Below are positions 25,318 to 36,129 of a stretch of 64,000 bases of DNA, piece after piece. Below the pieces are notes generated by a model, which was not told the DNA's origin, did no database searches, and worked only from the letters and a program-made list of their open reading frames with translations. A program made the translations under genes and the position numbers. Each line of letters opens with the position of its first letter. The first letter of the stretch is position 1. Origin of the DNA: Umbelopsis ramanniana AG (taxonomy: Eukaryota; Mucoromycota; Umbelopsidomycetes; Umbelopsidales; Umbelopsidaceae); assembly GCF_025399195.1 (NCBI RefSeq), contig NW_026252114.1:218532-282531 (forward strand). The letters are read 5' to 3'.

Positions 25318-26285
25318 ATGTCTTCTGTTACTCTTAAAGCTGCTTGCTACGGCAAGGATAAAGTTCGCGTCCTCAAAGTTTATCGCGAAGGAGCAATACA
25401 AACTGCTGTGGAGTTGACCTGTCGTTTGACTCTCGAGGGAGATATCGAAACTTCCTTTACCAAAGGTGACAACTCAGTCGTCGTCACAACTGGTATGTAC
25501 ACCACCACCATTATCTTTTGAGTCGGTCAAATCGAAAATCTAACACTGTCAAAATTTTAGATACCTGCAAAAACACCATTTACATTATGGCCAAACGCAG
25601 TGCCAATGTTGATAATATCGAGGTGTTTGCTCAAGAAATTACTGAGCATGTACTTCGTCAATATAAGCATATCCATGTTGCCCATGTTGATATCATCAAG
25701 CACAAATGGTCTCGCATGACCATCGACGGTGAAGAGCACCCACATTCTTTTGTCCGTGACGGCGAAGAAGTCCAAACTACCAAAGTCTCTCACTATCGCC
25801 AAGGCGACAAGATCGAAATTGTTTCTGGCTTGAAGGGCCTTTTGGTTCTCAAGACAACCGGTTCCGCCTTCCACGGATTTTACAAGGATGAATTCACCAC
25901 CTTGCCTGAAGTCTGGGATCGTATCTTTTCTACTGCTGTTGACTGCACCTGGACCTTTGAAAATGCCCCAGCTACTGCTCTGCGACAAATCGACTTTGCT
26001 GCTATTCATCAAAACGTCAAGAAGGTGACCCAGGAAACCTTTGCCAACGACGATTCTGCTTCTGTACAAGCTACCATGTACAAGATGCAGAAATCAATTC
26101 TCGAACAGCATGATGCTATTGCCGAAGTCTCCTATGTTCTTCCTAACAAGCACTACTTTGGTGTCGATATGTCCAAGTTCAACATTGATAACACCGACGC
26201 AAACCTTGATGTTTATCAGCCCGTTTCCGATCCATCCGGTTTGATTACCGCCACTGTTGCTCGCAAGTCGCGTTCAAGACTCTGA
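25318..26285 (+). CDS. uaZ: Uricase (urate oxidase), peroxisomal
   Basis: Oxidises urate to 5-hydroxyisourate with O2 in purine breakdown. The N-terminus has AACYGKDKVRVLKV with the catalytic-type lysine of YGKD. The catalytic threonine follows the intron junction in VVVTTDTCKNTIYIM. The family signature LLVLKTTGSAFHGFYKDEF continues to LPEVWDR, and VSYVLPNKHYFGVDMSKFN carries the catalytic His and the substrate-binding Asn. The last three residues, SRL, are a peroxisomal PTS1 signal. One intron (about 25492-25559). About 300 residues, the normal length. All key residues are present. The promoter has GATA sites, suggesting nitrogen control. The gene symbol is by analogy with Aspergillus. Confidence 0.97.
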
Positions 26286-26655
26286 ACTGGCTGTGTCCTC
26301 TGATAACCAGTTCTGTAAATTGTTTCTAAACCTCAACATTCTGCTTGAAAAAGGTTGATCCTTTTCCAACAACCCCTCTATATACCTTTTGTTCTACATT
26401 GTAAAATAATTATAACCATACAGTCGCATTGTGCTTCTACTTAAATCCTGGAAAATTGTAAAATAAAAACGATTCCTCACTATCAAAAAGCTCGAGCATG
26501 GTATTGCGGTTAGGCACCGATTAGTTCCACAGACCTTTAAGGCGGAGATAGCCCCATGAGTCACCAGAGTCCCCTATTTTATTTTTTTTCATATATAAGT
26601 ATATTTTCTACCTTATCAATTTGTACTTTAATCTTTTTCTCCTCTCCTCCATACC
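26286..26655. other. Intergenic region uricase-MFSD1
   Basis: 370 bases. AAATAAAAAC near 26460 is a probable polyadenylation signal for uricase. The right side is T-rich with TATATAAG near 26593, a possible TATA element for the transporter. Confidence 0.45.
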
Positions 26656-28317
26656 ATGGACCATATACCGTAAGTTAAGCTTAAAGCAATGGGCACTCAT
26701 ACATGGTGCGTTGCTAATTGATCCGGTATATAGAACGGAAACCACTCCATTAGTGGTTAAGGCCGTCAGTCCTCCACAACGAAAACGAGCAACAAAAGCA
26801 ACCTCAACACACTGGTTATTGTTATTTTTTGCTTGTTATTCTACACTTGGTGGATACTACTGGTATGTACTGAATAGGTTGACGATAGAAGATCTGAGAG
26901 TAGACGCTAACCAATCGTCTGTTCTAGTATGGAATTGCCTTCCGTGAGTCCTCTGCGGAGATATCATTTGCGAATCAGCCCTGAGACGATAATCAATTAA
27001 CCAACGCTTCACCTTTGATTGATAGGCAATCAATCTTCAATTGAATGAACGGCTCGGGTCTTCGTATGAGAACTGGCAATATCAATTGAACCTTCTGTTC
27101 GCTGTTGCAACCATACCCAACATTGTCGTACCAATATTTTCTGGTCTGCTGGTCGATGTATTCAGCTTGAGGACGCTTTTCACTATTTTTACAGCTTTGG
27201 TGGTTATTGGTCAAGCGATTTTCAGCATTGGTGTCTCCTACTCGAACTTTCCCATAATGGTCTTCGGACGCTTTGTCACCGGTGTCGGATTTGGAGCCAA
27301 CGATCTTGTTCAGTGCAAAATCACAACCGACTGGTTCAAAAGCAACTTTTTAGCCTTTGCTTTGGCTATGAATCTGACATTTGGTCGATTAGGGACCGCC
27401 GCCAACTTCAACATCACGCCAATGCTATTAGATAAGTTCGGATTCGACGAGGCACAGGCTTGCTGGTTTGGTTTAGTAGTTGCTCTGACAAGTGGTCTCG
27501 CTGTCCTCGTTACAAACTACTTGGATCGACCGGAATCTCGTGCAGCTGCTGGCGTAGCTCTTGAAGGTGTGATTGAAACCGTGCCTGACAGCGACAACTT
27601 CAACGTTGATCATGATAAAGTCAGCTGCTCGGACTTCTCGAGACTTGGTACCATGTTCTTTGCATTGCTGATATGTGTCATGGCTTTATACGGTGCATGC
27701 CAACCTTTCTTGCACATTGCGTCGGACGTAAGTACTTTGAAAAAATTGATGGCGTGCAAAATCCCCAACATACTAACTCTTTATCATAGCTTTTACAGAC
27801 CAAGTATTTCCCGAATGATCCTATACGTGCAGGCGTTCTGCAATCCATCCCTGACATTCTATCCGCTATGTTGTGCCCTATATTCGGCTTAATGGTAGAC
27901 AGGATAGGACGACGATCACGAATTATTGGATTAGCAGGCTTCTGTCTATGCGCATCGCACCTCATCATCGCCTTTACCGACGTAACTCCAGTTATACCCC
28001 TCGTCATGTTCGGCATATCCTACGCTGCAGGAACAACCGCTCTTTGGCCCTCGGTCAGTTTGCTTGTGCCTGCAGATCGCCTGGGCACTGCTATAGGTGT
28101 TGGCGAATCGGCACTCAATACCAGTTTAACCGTCGTTCCGATTATCGTGGCTGCCCTCAGTACCAAAGGCAGCTTTTTGAAAGTTGAACTTTTCTTTGCT
28201 ACCTTGTCTGCTGTGACAGTCATAATATCCGCCTATATGTACATAGCAGGTAAAAAATCCGGCGGAGCAATGGAACAGACCATTTTTGGAGAACCTGTGG
28301 AAGATGAGGAACGATAG
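26656..28317 (+). CDS. MFSD1-like major facilitator transporter
   Basis: Twelve-helix MFS carrier most like MFSD1, a lysosomal dipeptide exporter in animals; a vacuolar role is inferred. The first exon is tiny (MDHIP, 26656-26669). It is joined to TETTPLVVKAVSPPQ, a short cytosolic N-terminus with a TTPLV sorting-like motif. Helix 1 (WLLLFFACYSTLGGYYC) is followed by the family motif CMELPSAINLQLNERLG. The MFS loop 2-3 appears as GLLVDVFSLRTLF, and the later repeat as GLMVDRIGRRSRII. Further exons are joined at about 26870-26934, 26945-27028 and 27729-27790 (GTAAGT donor, TCATAG acceptor). About 460 residues. The C-terminus is short and acidic (GEPVEDEER). Substrate not provable from sequence. 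Confidence 0.87.
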
Positions 28318-28458
28318 ATCCTCGTGCTTCCCAATATATAGACCCTGTCATTTTTTTCTTTTACATTTTCACATTGTACATTATTATCAATCTGGTATGT
28401 ATTACTATGATACTACATAGTCTCCTCCAAATACTCAATTAAATATTGCCGCGCCTAT

Positions 28459-30571
28459 TCATCGAACCACTTTATCGGAGGATATGTCAAGCTTGGTGAT
28501 TTTGCCTACGCACTTCATGCCGCTGTCGATGAATAGCACCTGCGCTCCTAGGCGTAAATACTCTGGTTTGTGGAAGAATCGAAACGCAACCGAGCCTTGT
28601 TGCCCAGTGATGATACGGAGATCATTCTTCGCTGACGATTCGACCGGACTAGACATAGATCTGGACATGGTGGTAGCGTGGGATAACGTTGGTGTTGAGG
28701 GGTCAGAGGCGGTGTTTTCATTGTGAATGACTTGTACAACGCGTGCATATTGCCGAATCGATCCACAGTGAATCATGCCAGATGCTCCTACGCGTAGTCC
28801 ACTAGGATGGTATAGTACAATGATATCAGCTACAAATTCTGTATAACTCTCTGCTACGGGCGCTTCCAATAAAACCATGCTTTTTGCTATTCGCCAGTCT
28901 GGATCGACTAGCTCGAGAGCTAACGTAGCTGCTTGTCCACAATGCAAATACCTAGTTGGCATCCTATGTCGATGAATTGAGGTCACAGCGGCTCGTGTAA
29001 ACTTGCCATCGATATCTGGGCCAAGATGAAACGTCCGCTGTTCAAGAGAGCTGTTAACGTTGATCCGACCGGAACAGAGGACACCGCCTACGACATTGCC
29101 CACATCTGTAAGAAACAAAAACGGTTATCATCACATATCCGAGCTTACGCATTTTTAATACACTTTTCAAGAAATTACCTGGGACAGAATAAACCTCTTC
29201 AATTTGGAACTCAACGGGCTCTTCCAGTAACTGATCATAGTTCTTGACAGGCTTAGGAAGGAGATTGAAAAATTGCTCCAGCAAATGCATGTTTGCTCCC
29301 GTTACACTGGACACCAGAAAGATAGGAATTTGAGGTCCTCTTTGCGCGAAATGAGATACACTGACTATCAAATCGTCCTCGTTTTTAACAATGAGTGGGA
29401 CTTTACAGTTGCCTGGAGCCTTGAGTAAAGCGATTAAAGAGCCCAACGATAACCGGAGTTGCTCTGGTGTAGCGACATCAATCTTGGTCAAAACCACAAA
29501 CACAGGAACGCCTAGCATTACGGCAATAGCAAGATGCTCCCTTGTCATGTCACTTAGCCCGCCTGCGTTAGCCGCAACGATCAAGCAGGCGTAGTCGGGA
29601 GCATGCCCAGTCATTCCGGCAATAGTGGTTTTGAGATATTTGGGATATCCGCAAGTATCCAGGAACGTAACTATCTTGCTGCTGCTTTCGCATATTTGTT
29701 CCCAAGTAGAGATATTGGTGGTTGAAAAATTAATCAATTTTCCGGCGGAATCATAACCAACGATTTCATGAGATATTGAAGACGTACGGCCGGATTCGAT
29801 TTCATGACGATGTCGCAATAGATTTAATCGTGCTCGTCCGCGACCATTATCCTTAAGTCCATACGATAGATAGCCAAGCAAAGTCGATTTTCCAGCATCA
29901 TGAGCTCCCACAAGAACAACTCTGATTTCCATGCAGGACTGCGGGTCGCTTTTCGTTCGCTTCCGTATTAATACTTCGATCACTTGTCTGCTCTCCTGAT
30001 CTTCGATGTCGATTTTTACACTCCGTATGATGGAAACATCGGCATCCAGCCTTGAAGCCATGTCATTTACCGTCTGCATTGACAACTCTAACTCGTGATC
30101 CGAAAGACCTTGAAAGTCAAGGCGATTTAGCAAATGATACCCCCCACGTGCTTCAAGTCGTGCAGCTACTTGCCGACTAATGATCCATCATCACCCACTC
30201 CAATTTCGTAGATTGCCTCACCACCACCTTCGGCCAATCTGTAATTTTTTGGTGAGCTTCTTTGCAAGAATATAGCGAGGGTAATCAACGGTCAATCCAT
30301 ATACCTCCACTTGAGCTGAGTCACTAAATGTTCCAGTCGCTCTTTTGTTGGATTTACTAGCTTAAGCTAAGAGGGACAACATACAAAACAATTAGGTTAA
30401 CCTTCAAATATTCAATTGAAAATCATACAGCTACTTTTGGATAGCAGGACATAGAATCACCTTATACTCGATGTTACCCTCATTGTCTATTTCTGGCGGT
30501 AATGAGCGGGCTTTTGTTACTGCCAACCAAGGCGATCCCGTCTTTACATGATTAAATTGCCCAGCTTGCAT
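28459..30571 (-). CDS. GTPBP1/GTPBP2-like translational GTPase
   Basis: EF-Tu-like GTPase; its animal relatives act in ribosome rescue and mRNA decay. Start at 30571 (MQAGQFNHVKTGSP). The N-terminal family region reads LKLVNPTKERLEHLVTQLKW, then RLAEGGGEAIYEIGVGDDG, then SLVGLSDHELELSM. G motifs: G1 GAHDAGKSTLL; G2 area SGRTSSISHEIVG; G3 DTCGYPKYLKTT, where DTAGHEKY-like is usual; G4 TKID. Beta-barrel domains follow (DVGNVVGGVLCSGRI, SMVLLEAPVAE, QGSVAFRFFHKPEYLR). About 605 residues. The intron that joins SLVG to LSDHE begins with GC, not GT (see findings). It shares a 198-bp divergent promoter with the GNL1-like gene. GTPBP1-like versus GTPBP2-like is not settled. Confidence 0.9.
30109..30173 (-). 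other. GC-AG intron in the GTPBP-like gene
   Basis: Read on the minus strand, the exon ends GTCG and the intron starts GCAAGTAGC; it ends CTTTCAAG before GTCTTTCGG, with a GCTAAAT branch-like site. Its length of 65 nt is normal here. Splicing this way restores the conserved family segment DDGSLVGLSDHELE. No GT donor does so. Confidence 0.75.
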
Positions 30572-30769
30572 GGGAGAAATTGTAATTGAATCGGCAGAGG
30601 ATATTAGGTAGAAGGCAAGGTAAATTACCGAGCTTTAATATAATATATAGTTAAGAAAAGCTTCGACTTTGTGGGTTGGCAGTCAGAGGGATTTTTAAAA
30701 GCAGCGCGAGGTTCCCTGACTCACGTCTGACAGTCACTTGGCTCTGCCACCCACACACAAACGTTGGCA
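30572..30769. promoter_or_regulatory. Shared divergent promoter with TGACTCA
   Basis: 198 bases separate the start codons of the two GTPase genes. A perfect bZIP/Gcn4-type TGACTCA lies at 30717-30723, with a nearby ACGTCTGACAGTCAC sequence. An AT-rich part (30628-30655) may serve the leftward gene. Confidence 0.5.
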
Positions 30770-33284
30770 ATGAGCTCCCATAGAAAAAAACCATTCAGCG
30801 CAAAGCAAAAAAAGAAGCAATTGCAAGAGCGTAAGCAGCGAAAGGCTGCCTCTGGTAAGGATTAGCTATCTATGTATAGTCAAGAATTGCTCTCATTCTG
30901 ATCCACCGATTGTGTTAGGCAGCGAAACTCGGATCTATCGACCTACTGTGGTGGATCCTTCGCAGAATTTTGTTCCAAGACAAAGACTAGATCGAGAAAG
31001 CGACCCTGCAGTTGCCGGAAAACCCATGAAGCAATTCGTACCAGCTCAAACAAGTGCTGGAACATCCAGGTAAGAGCCTTTCTGGCAAATCAACTATTAC
31101 GTTATGCAACTGTAGCGCCTGTTGTCGACTGATAAAATATTCAATTACATCAGGCTGAGATCCGTTTTCGAGAAACTATCGACAGAAGTCGTTGAGCGTG
31201 CACGCCTTGCTAGTATGAAACCACTTCAGCGCTTACCTCAAACCGCTCTTGAAGTAGGCATCACATCAGACGACAAACTGATTGATTTTCCGAAGCGCCC
31301 AAAATGGAATTATGGCATGACGAAAGAGCAGCTGGAGCAAAACGAGAAAGACGAATTTGAAAAGTGGCTTAACGACATTTATGAGCGATATGGAGATCAC
31401 GTACAGGAGACAAGCGATGGAGAGCAAGAAGAGCTGAGTTGGTTTGAGCACAACTTAGAAGTCTGGCGACAGCTGTGAGTATATTTTCGTAACATGCTAT
31501 TGCCTCCATCCTTATGTATGCTGAACAAAGAAAATTCTATTATCAGTTGGCGTGTTTTGGAAATAAGCGATATAATCCTCATCATTGTTGATATTCGACA
31601 TCCAGTATTGCATTTACCAACCACTCTTTACCGATATGTAACCGAAGAACTGGGTCGGAAAGTTGTCTGTGTATTTAACAAGGTAAACTATTGTTCAAAA
31701 ATTTATGTTGCACAAATCATCTGCTTGCATCCCTCGCTGATATTTTCTTGAACAAGATTGATCTCGTAGCTGAAAAAACAGTTTACGCATGGCGAAAATA
31801 TTTCGAAGAGGTCTATCCTGAATTACATATTGCCACTTTCAGCTGCTTCCCACGAGACGAAAATCTTATAGACGACACCTCCACCTGTAAGTTTTACAGC
31901 TCACTACGAACTTTTTATAATTTCCACATCAGCAGCTGACACCTTTTTCAACCTACCAAGATGTCTTGAAAACTCGCTTAAAGCGACCCCGTAAAAGAGG
32001 TTATCGTGCAACTGGCGTTCGTGACGTTTTAATAGCGTGCAAAGATGTTCATTTAGATAAACAAGGCGTGACAGTCGACTGGAACACTTTGATAAAAAAT
32101 TACGACGACGAATCAGAGCTGCCCGTCGATGGGACTCACCTTGAGGATATCAATGATTCGGATGATGATAGCGAAACAGGAAGCATGGATGGCTTGGGTA
32201 TGTGAAGCTCAGCATTTCGGGGTTATGCAATTGCTTTCGCAGTTTGTAATAATATACTCACGAAATCAAACTTTCGCCTTTAGATGATGAGTTCAGTGGA
32301 ATATTGAATGTTACGGACCATGAAGTCACTCCTCACAAAGACTATGTCACCATTGGACTCGTTGGTGGGTATTGATTTTTAGATTTACAATCTGTATCTG
32401 ATCGAATACATCCTCATCACCGTCCTTTCGATACAAACAGGCCATCCTAATGTTGGAAAGAGCAGCTTGATAAATTCTATAATGGGTCGGACTGTGGTTA
32501 GTGCAAGTCGTACTCCAGGTATTCTTCGCTTTTATATATAATTTGAAGTAACATGAAATAAGATAGCTAATAGCAATTCGTTAACAACTTGCAGGCCACA
32601 CGAAGCATTTCCAAACCATTCACTTGACTGGAAATGTTCGGCTTTGCGACAGCCCTGGCCTTGTGTTCCCCAGTCTCTTACCTAAACCACTACAGATTTT
32701 AAGCGGAATGTACCCCATTGCCCAAGTTCAAGAGCCATATAGTACCATACAGTACCTTGTAAGTAATTCAGCTTTGCCATATTAAGGCAGGGAATCTGCA
32801 TGCTTGCTCATTTTATTCTTTACCACAGGCGGAACGAATTCCACTTGAAAAAATACTTCGTCTATCTCCACCGGATGGAGACAAAAACCACTCTTGGTCA
32901 GCATGGGATATATGTGAGGAGTTTGCCAAAGATCGAGGTTTTTATACCGCAAAAGCAGCTAGACCGGATGTGTACAGAGGTAAAGGACATCTCAATGTGA
33001 TTTTTGTGCAAAGTGATATACTACTTTTCTAACCGGTCACCATCCTTAAATAAGCTGCCAACACCCTTTTACGTTTATCTAATGACGGTCGTATACTATT
33101 ATCGTTCAAGCCGCCAGGTTTCTTCACCACCACTAAATACGAACTTATGAAATTACGAGAGATTGAAGCGCAAGAGAATGAAGAGGATGAAACAGAGGAC
33201 GAAAGCAGCGACGACGAGAGTGAAGAAGATGATGGTGCTCCTGTAAAAATCACCAATATATTTGAAGCGCTTGAAAATGCGTAA
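30770..33284 (+). CDS. GNL1-like circularly permuted GTPase
   Basis: Ribosome-biogenesis/nucleolar GTPase of the YlqF/GNL family. Start at 30770 gives MSSHRKKPFSAKQKKKQLQE, the basic N-terminus typical of GNL1. G motifs occur in permuted order: G4 as FNK-IDL split by an intron (about 31681-31756), then G1 GHPNVGKSSL, and G3 LCDSPGLVFPS where animals have DCPG. Then come LSGMYPIAQVQEPYS and the diagnostic GNL1 C-terminal block WSAWDICEEFAKDRGFYTAK with AARPDVYRAANTLL. The acidic tail (ENEEDETEDESSDDESEEDD) precedes the stop TAA at 33282-33284. About ten exons; about 640 residues estimated. A second acidic insert (DINDSDDDSETG) sits before the G1 region. Confidence 0.93.
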
Positions 33285-33432
33285 ATGCCGTCTCTTATAT
33301 TAAAAGCCAAATAAAAGTTGAAAAATGCTCAGTTTTTCTCATTTCCACTTTTTCAAAGCCAGTGCGCACCATTACGGCTCATTTGCAGTGACTGCGTGCT
33401 GGCTTTTGACATGCACGTCTCTCTGGCAGATC

Positions 33433-34732
33433 ATGGAAAACGATTCAAGCTCATTTGAAGATCGACTTCGAATAAACCAAAAACCTAGTAATGCAATAAT
33501 AGATCCCGACTCAGACGATGAAGAATCTTATGAATACTGCGGAATGTAAGTCTTCAAATCGGTAGACGACGGAATCGCCCTATATGTTATACATTTCTAA
33601 TCTTGACCTTTTTAGCTGTCAGTCTATGTCACCACGATATCAATGTCCTCGGTGCAACGTACAATATTGCTCTCTAAAATGCTACAAGGATGAAAAACAT
33701 GCAGAATGCACCGAAAAGTTTTACAAAGCGCTTGTCCTGGACGAAGTCAATAGCAACAGGCCGCTACCGTCTGAAAACAATCAAGCATTCCTGCAGCGAC
33801 TTCGAGCATTGGAACAAGACAACGATGGGCTCTTAGACGAAGATGATGAAGGAGATGAAGATGATGATGCAGAAACGGATCTAGAAAGAAGATTTGCTGA
33901 TTTGGATGTGGAGAACGCCGACGTGCAGGCCCTATGGAGTCGACTCTCGCCCGAGGAACAACAAAATTTTATGCAGTTGGTCAGTTCAGACGATTCCAGG
34001 TTGCCAGAGATTTTGGGAAAATACGATCCTTGGTGGGAAACGCCTATGCAGCTGGTGAATGAAATTGATGCTCCATCTCACCCAGCCCACGTCCCTCCTC
34101 TTCCAAAGGAATTGCCAGATTTCAAACGCATGTCCCAGCATTCCCCATCACTTCCTCTACTGCTTAATCTACTTCATTCTGTTATGGTATATACCCATAT
34201 GCAGCGACATACCCTAGGAGGACTCCAGGATTCAGATCTGTTACAAGACAATATTGCATATTTTGGCAAATTATCCGGGGATGTTCTATGCTCTAACGCC
34301 CGTCAATTTGTATTCCACAATTTGAAAGATGTAGCAATACACTTCACCAGCTGCGTGGAAACGCCGGACAAAGGGGGCTCCCATCCATATACTCTGGGTA
34401 TGCAGCTCATCAAAGAAGCCATGTCCATATTCGAACAACCAATGTATTTAAAGGCAACCATGGCCGATTTGTTTGCTTTTACGGTCTCTGCGTCTAAAGC
34501 ACCGGTTCGCAACAAAAGTACGAGAAATTCGCGTATTAGAACGATGCACAAAGTCAACTTTTATTTGGCAGCAGCACTGGAAATATCCGACCCATGGAAA
34601 CATGAGTATGATGGACTTAAACAAGAGATACGTGATGATGCAGCCGTCTCTTTGCAGTATCTTGCCGACGAACTGAGCAGCATGGGAAAGCTACAAGAAG
34701 CAGCCAAGTACTATCGCCAAAACATGCCCTGA
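33433..34732 (+). CDS. HIT zinc-finger protein, ZNHIT2 family
   Basis: Adaptor protein; ZNHIT2 in animals links the R2TP/RUVBL chaperone to U5 snRNP assembly. Start chosen at 33433 (MENDSSSFEDRLRINQKP), though the frame is open to 33325. One intron (about 33547-33615) splits the finger at EYCG-ICQSMS. The zinc finger continues YQCPRCNVQYCSLKCYKDEK, then HAECTEKF, giving the Cys/His pattern of zf-HIT. An acidic stretch (LLDEDDEGDEDDDAETDLE) and a helical C-terminal region ending KYYRQNMP follow. About 410 residues. The short WSRLSPEEQQNF and YDPWWE segments are typical of ZNHIT2. The gene begins 149 bases after GNL1 and is convergent with the ACBD6-like gene. Confidence 0.88.
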
Positions 34733-34927
34733 AGTTGGGGAATCTTTTAATTATGAACTTTACTATAGAACATTGATAATTGTACATCAGAAACGCAGCA
34801 CATTAACGAAACTGTAATTATTGACATTGCAATCGAGGCTTCTAAATGCCTTTTGTACACAATCACTAAAACATGCAATGAAATAAAATAGAAGCTATCT
34901 CCAGCTTTTCACTAGAATGCCTTCTCA

Positions 34928-36069
34928 CTATACTCGAAGTTGTTTCCAAAACGCTGAGCTAGTGTTGTCTTTCGCAGTATTTCCCTCTGTATCTTGAACG
35001 GTGAGATCACACTTTTGATCTATCAGGTATTGGGCGATTTCCTCCCGTTCAGATAGACAAGCTAATGTGTAAAAAAAAAACAAAGAAATTAGATCAACAA
35101 TGTCCTAGGGATCTAGTCGCTCGATGCATAAAGCATCACCTACCGAAATGTAAAGGAGTCTCGTTTTCTTCGGTCTTTGTAATGTCGGTGAGAATTGCGC
35201 AAATACGACTCTGTTTCCTGGTCAGTTCCGTACTTACCAAAGCATTGACATCTGCCCCACTGCTGACAAGTAATTTTACAGCTTCGATATTACCGCGATC
35301 GCATGCGTAGTGCAACATTGTTAAGCCCTGCGGAATTAATTCGTTACATATAAGCGGTCAGCCTTTGTATCCAAATCACGGCGCCATACCTGCTCATCTC
35401 GGTCATCTACTGAAGTTGCTGCTTTTTCAATATACTGTGATAGTTTGCTCAAATCCCCTTCTCGAGCAAAGAAAAATCCGTCTTCAACTTCTCTGTCGGT
35501 GATAATGGGAGAAATTGAGAGAACTTGTTTTAGGGATCACAGTCTAGCTAACGTGGAATAACCGGTTCTCGATCTTCATCTACTTACTCTTCTTCCGAGT
35601 CGCCATCGTAGGCCATGGCACTGACTGAGGCGCCCATTCCTTGTCGTTCCTAGATGTATTGTTAATGCGATTGACTCACCAATCAGCCACTCTTTCCTTG
35701 CATACCTGTGTGCCTTCATCTTCAAGCTCAACGTCATATTGCCCTTGCCTCGTCCAGCCAATATTCATTGATTCCACCAATTCAACGTACTGTTCTTTGC
35801 CTTCTTCCAGTGATAGACCACGACGGTTGTTCCAGGCATCCCACTTTGCGCGGTCTCGAAACTCAAATAAGGAAGGTTTTTTCACATTGCAATCACCAAT
35901 GGTACCTTGCTTGTATAATGAGTATAACTAGATTTAGAGATTAGTTTCAAAGGAGATCGCGAAGCTTTCTTAGCATATAGATACTTGCGTTCAGCTTCTG
36001 CTCGTTGTTGATAGGAACTCTGTCGGATAAGGAGTTAACAAATTCATATGCGGCTTCAAAATGCTCCAT
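34928..36069 (-). CDS. ACBD6-like acyl-CoA-binding protein with ankyrin repeats
   Basis: Binds long-chain acyl-CoA and may deliver it to partners. The start at 36069 gives MEHFEAAYEFVNSLSDRVP. The acyl-CoA-binding domain is INNEQKLN, LYSLYKQGTIGDCN, then KPSLFEFRDRAKWDAWNNRR with the conserved Lys/Trp residues. A linker (TQERQGMGASVSAMAYDGDS) leads to ankyrin repeats: GLTMLHYACDRGNIEAVKLL with SSGADVNAL, ETPLHFA, and EREEIAQYLIDQKCDLTVQD. This order, ACB then ankyrin, is that of ACBD6. Stop TAG at 34928-34930. Several short introns, one of them GC-AG (35928-35988). The start codon is only 60 bases after the stop of Rrp8 on the same strand. Confidence 0.9.
35928..35988 (-). other. GC-AG intron in the ACBD6-like gene
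   Basis: On the minus strand the exon ends AAGCTGAAC and the intron starts GCAAGTATC, ending AAATCTAG before TTATACTCA. The join gives the conserved acyl-CoA-binding stretch QKLNLYSLYKQ. Length 61 nt. The donor apart from GC is a strong consensus (GCAAGT). Confidence 0.75.
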
Positions 36070-36129
36070 TATCGTGAAGAGGCTGAGAATAAATCCTTTG
36101 CTTGAGGAATCGAATATTTTATTTTATTT

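Noticed and set aside
25557-26069. 170-codon frame antisense to uricase
   Set aside because: Fully antisense to a well-conserved coding exon; no domain, explained by codon bias of the sense gene.
33325-33432. Upstream extension of the ZNHIT2 frame
   Set aside because: In frame, but the extra residues are unrelated to the family and the ATG at 33433 lies directly before the acidic N-terminus typical of the family.
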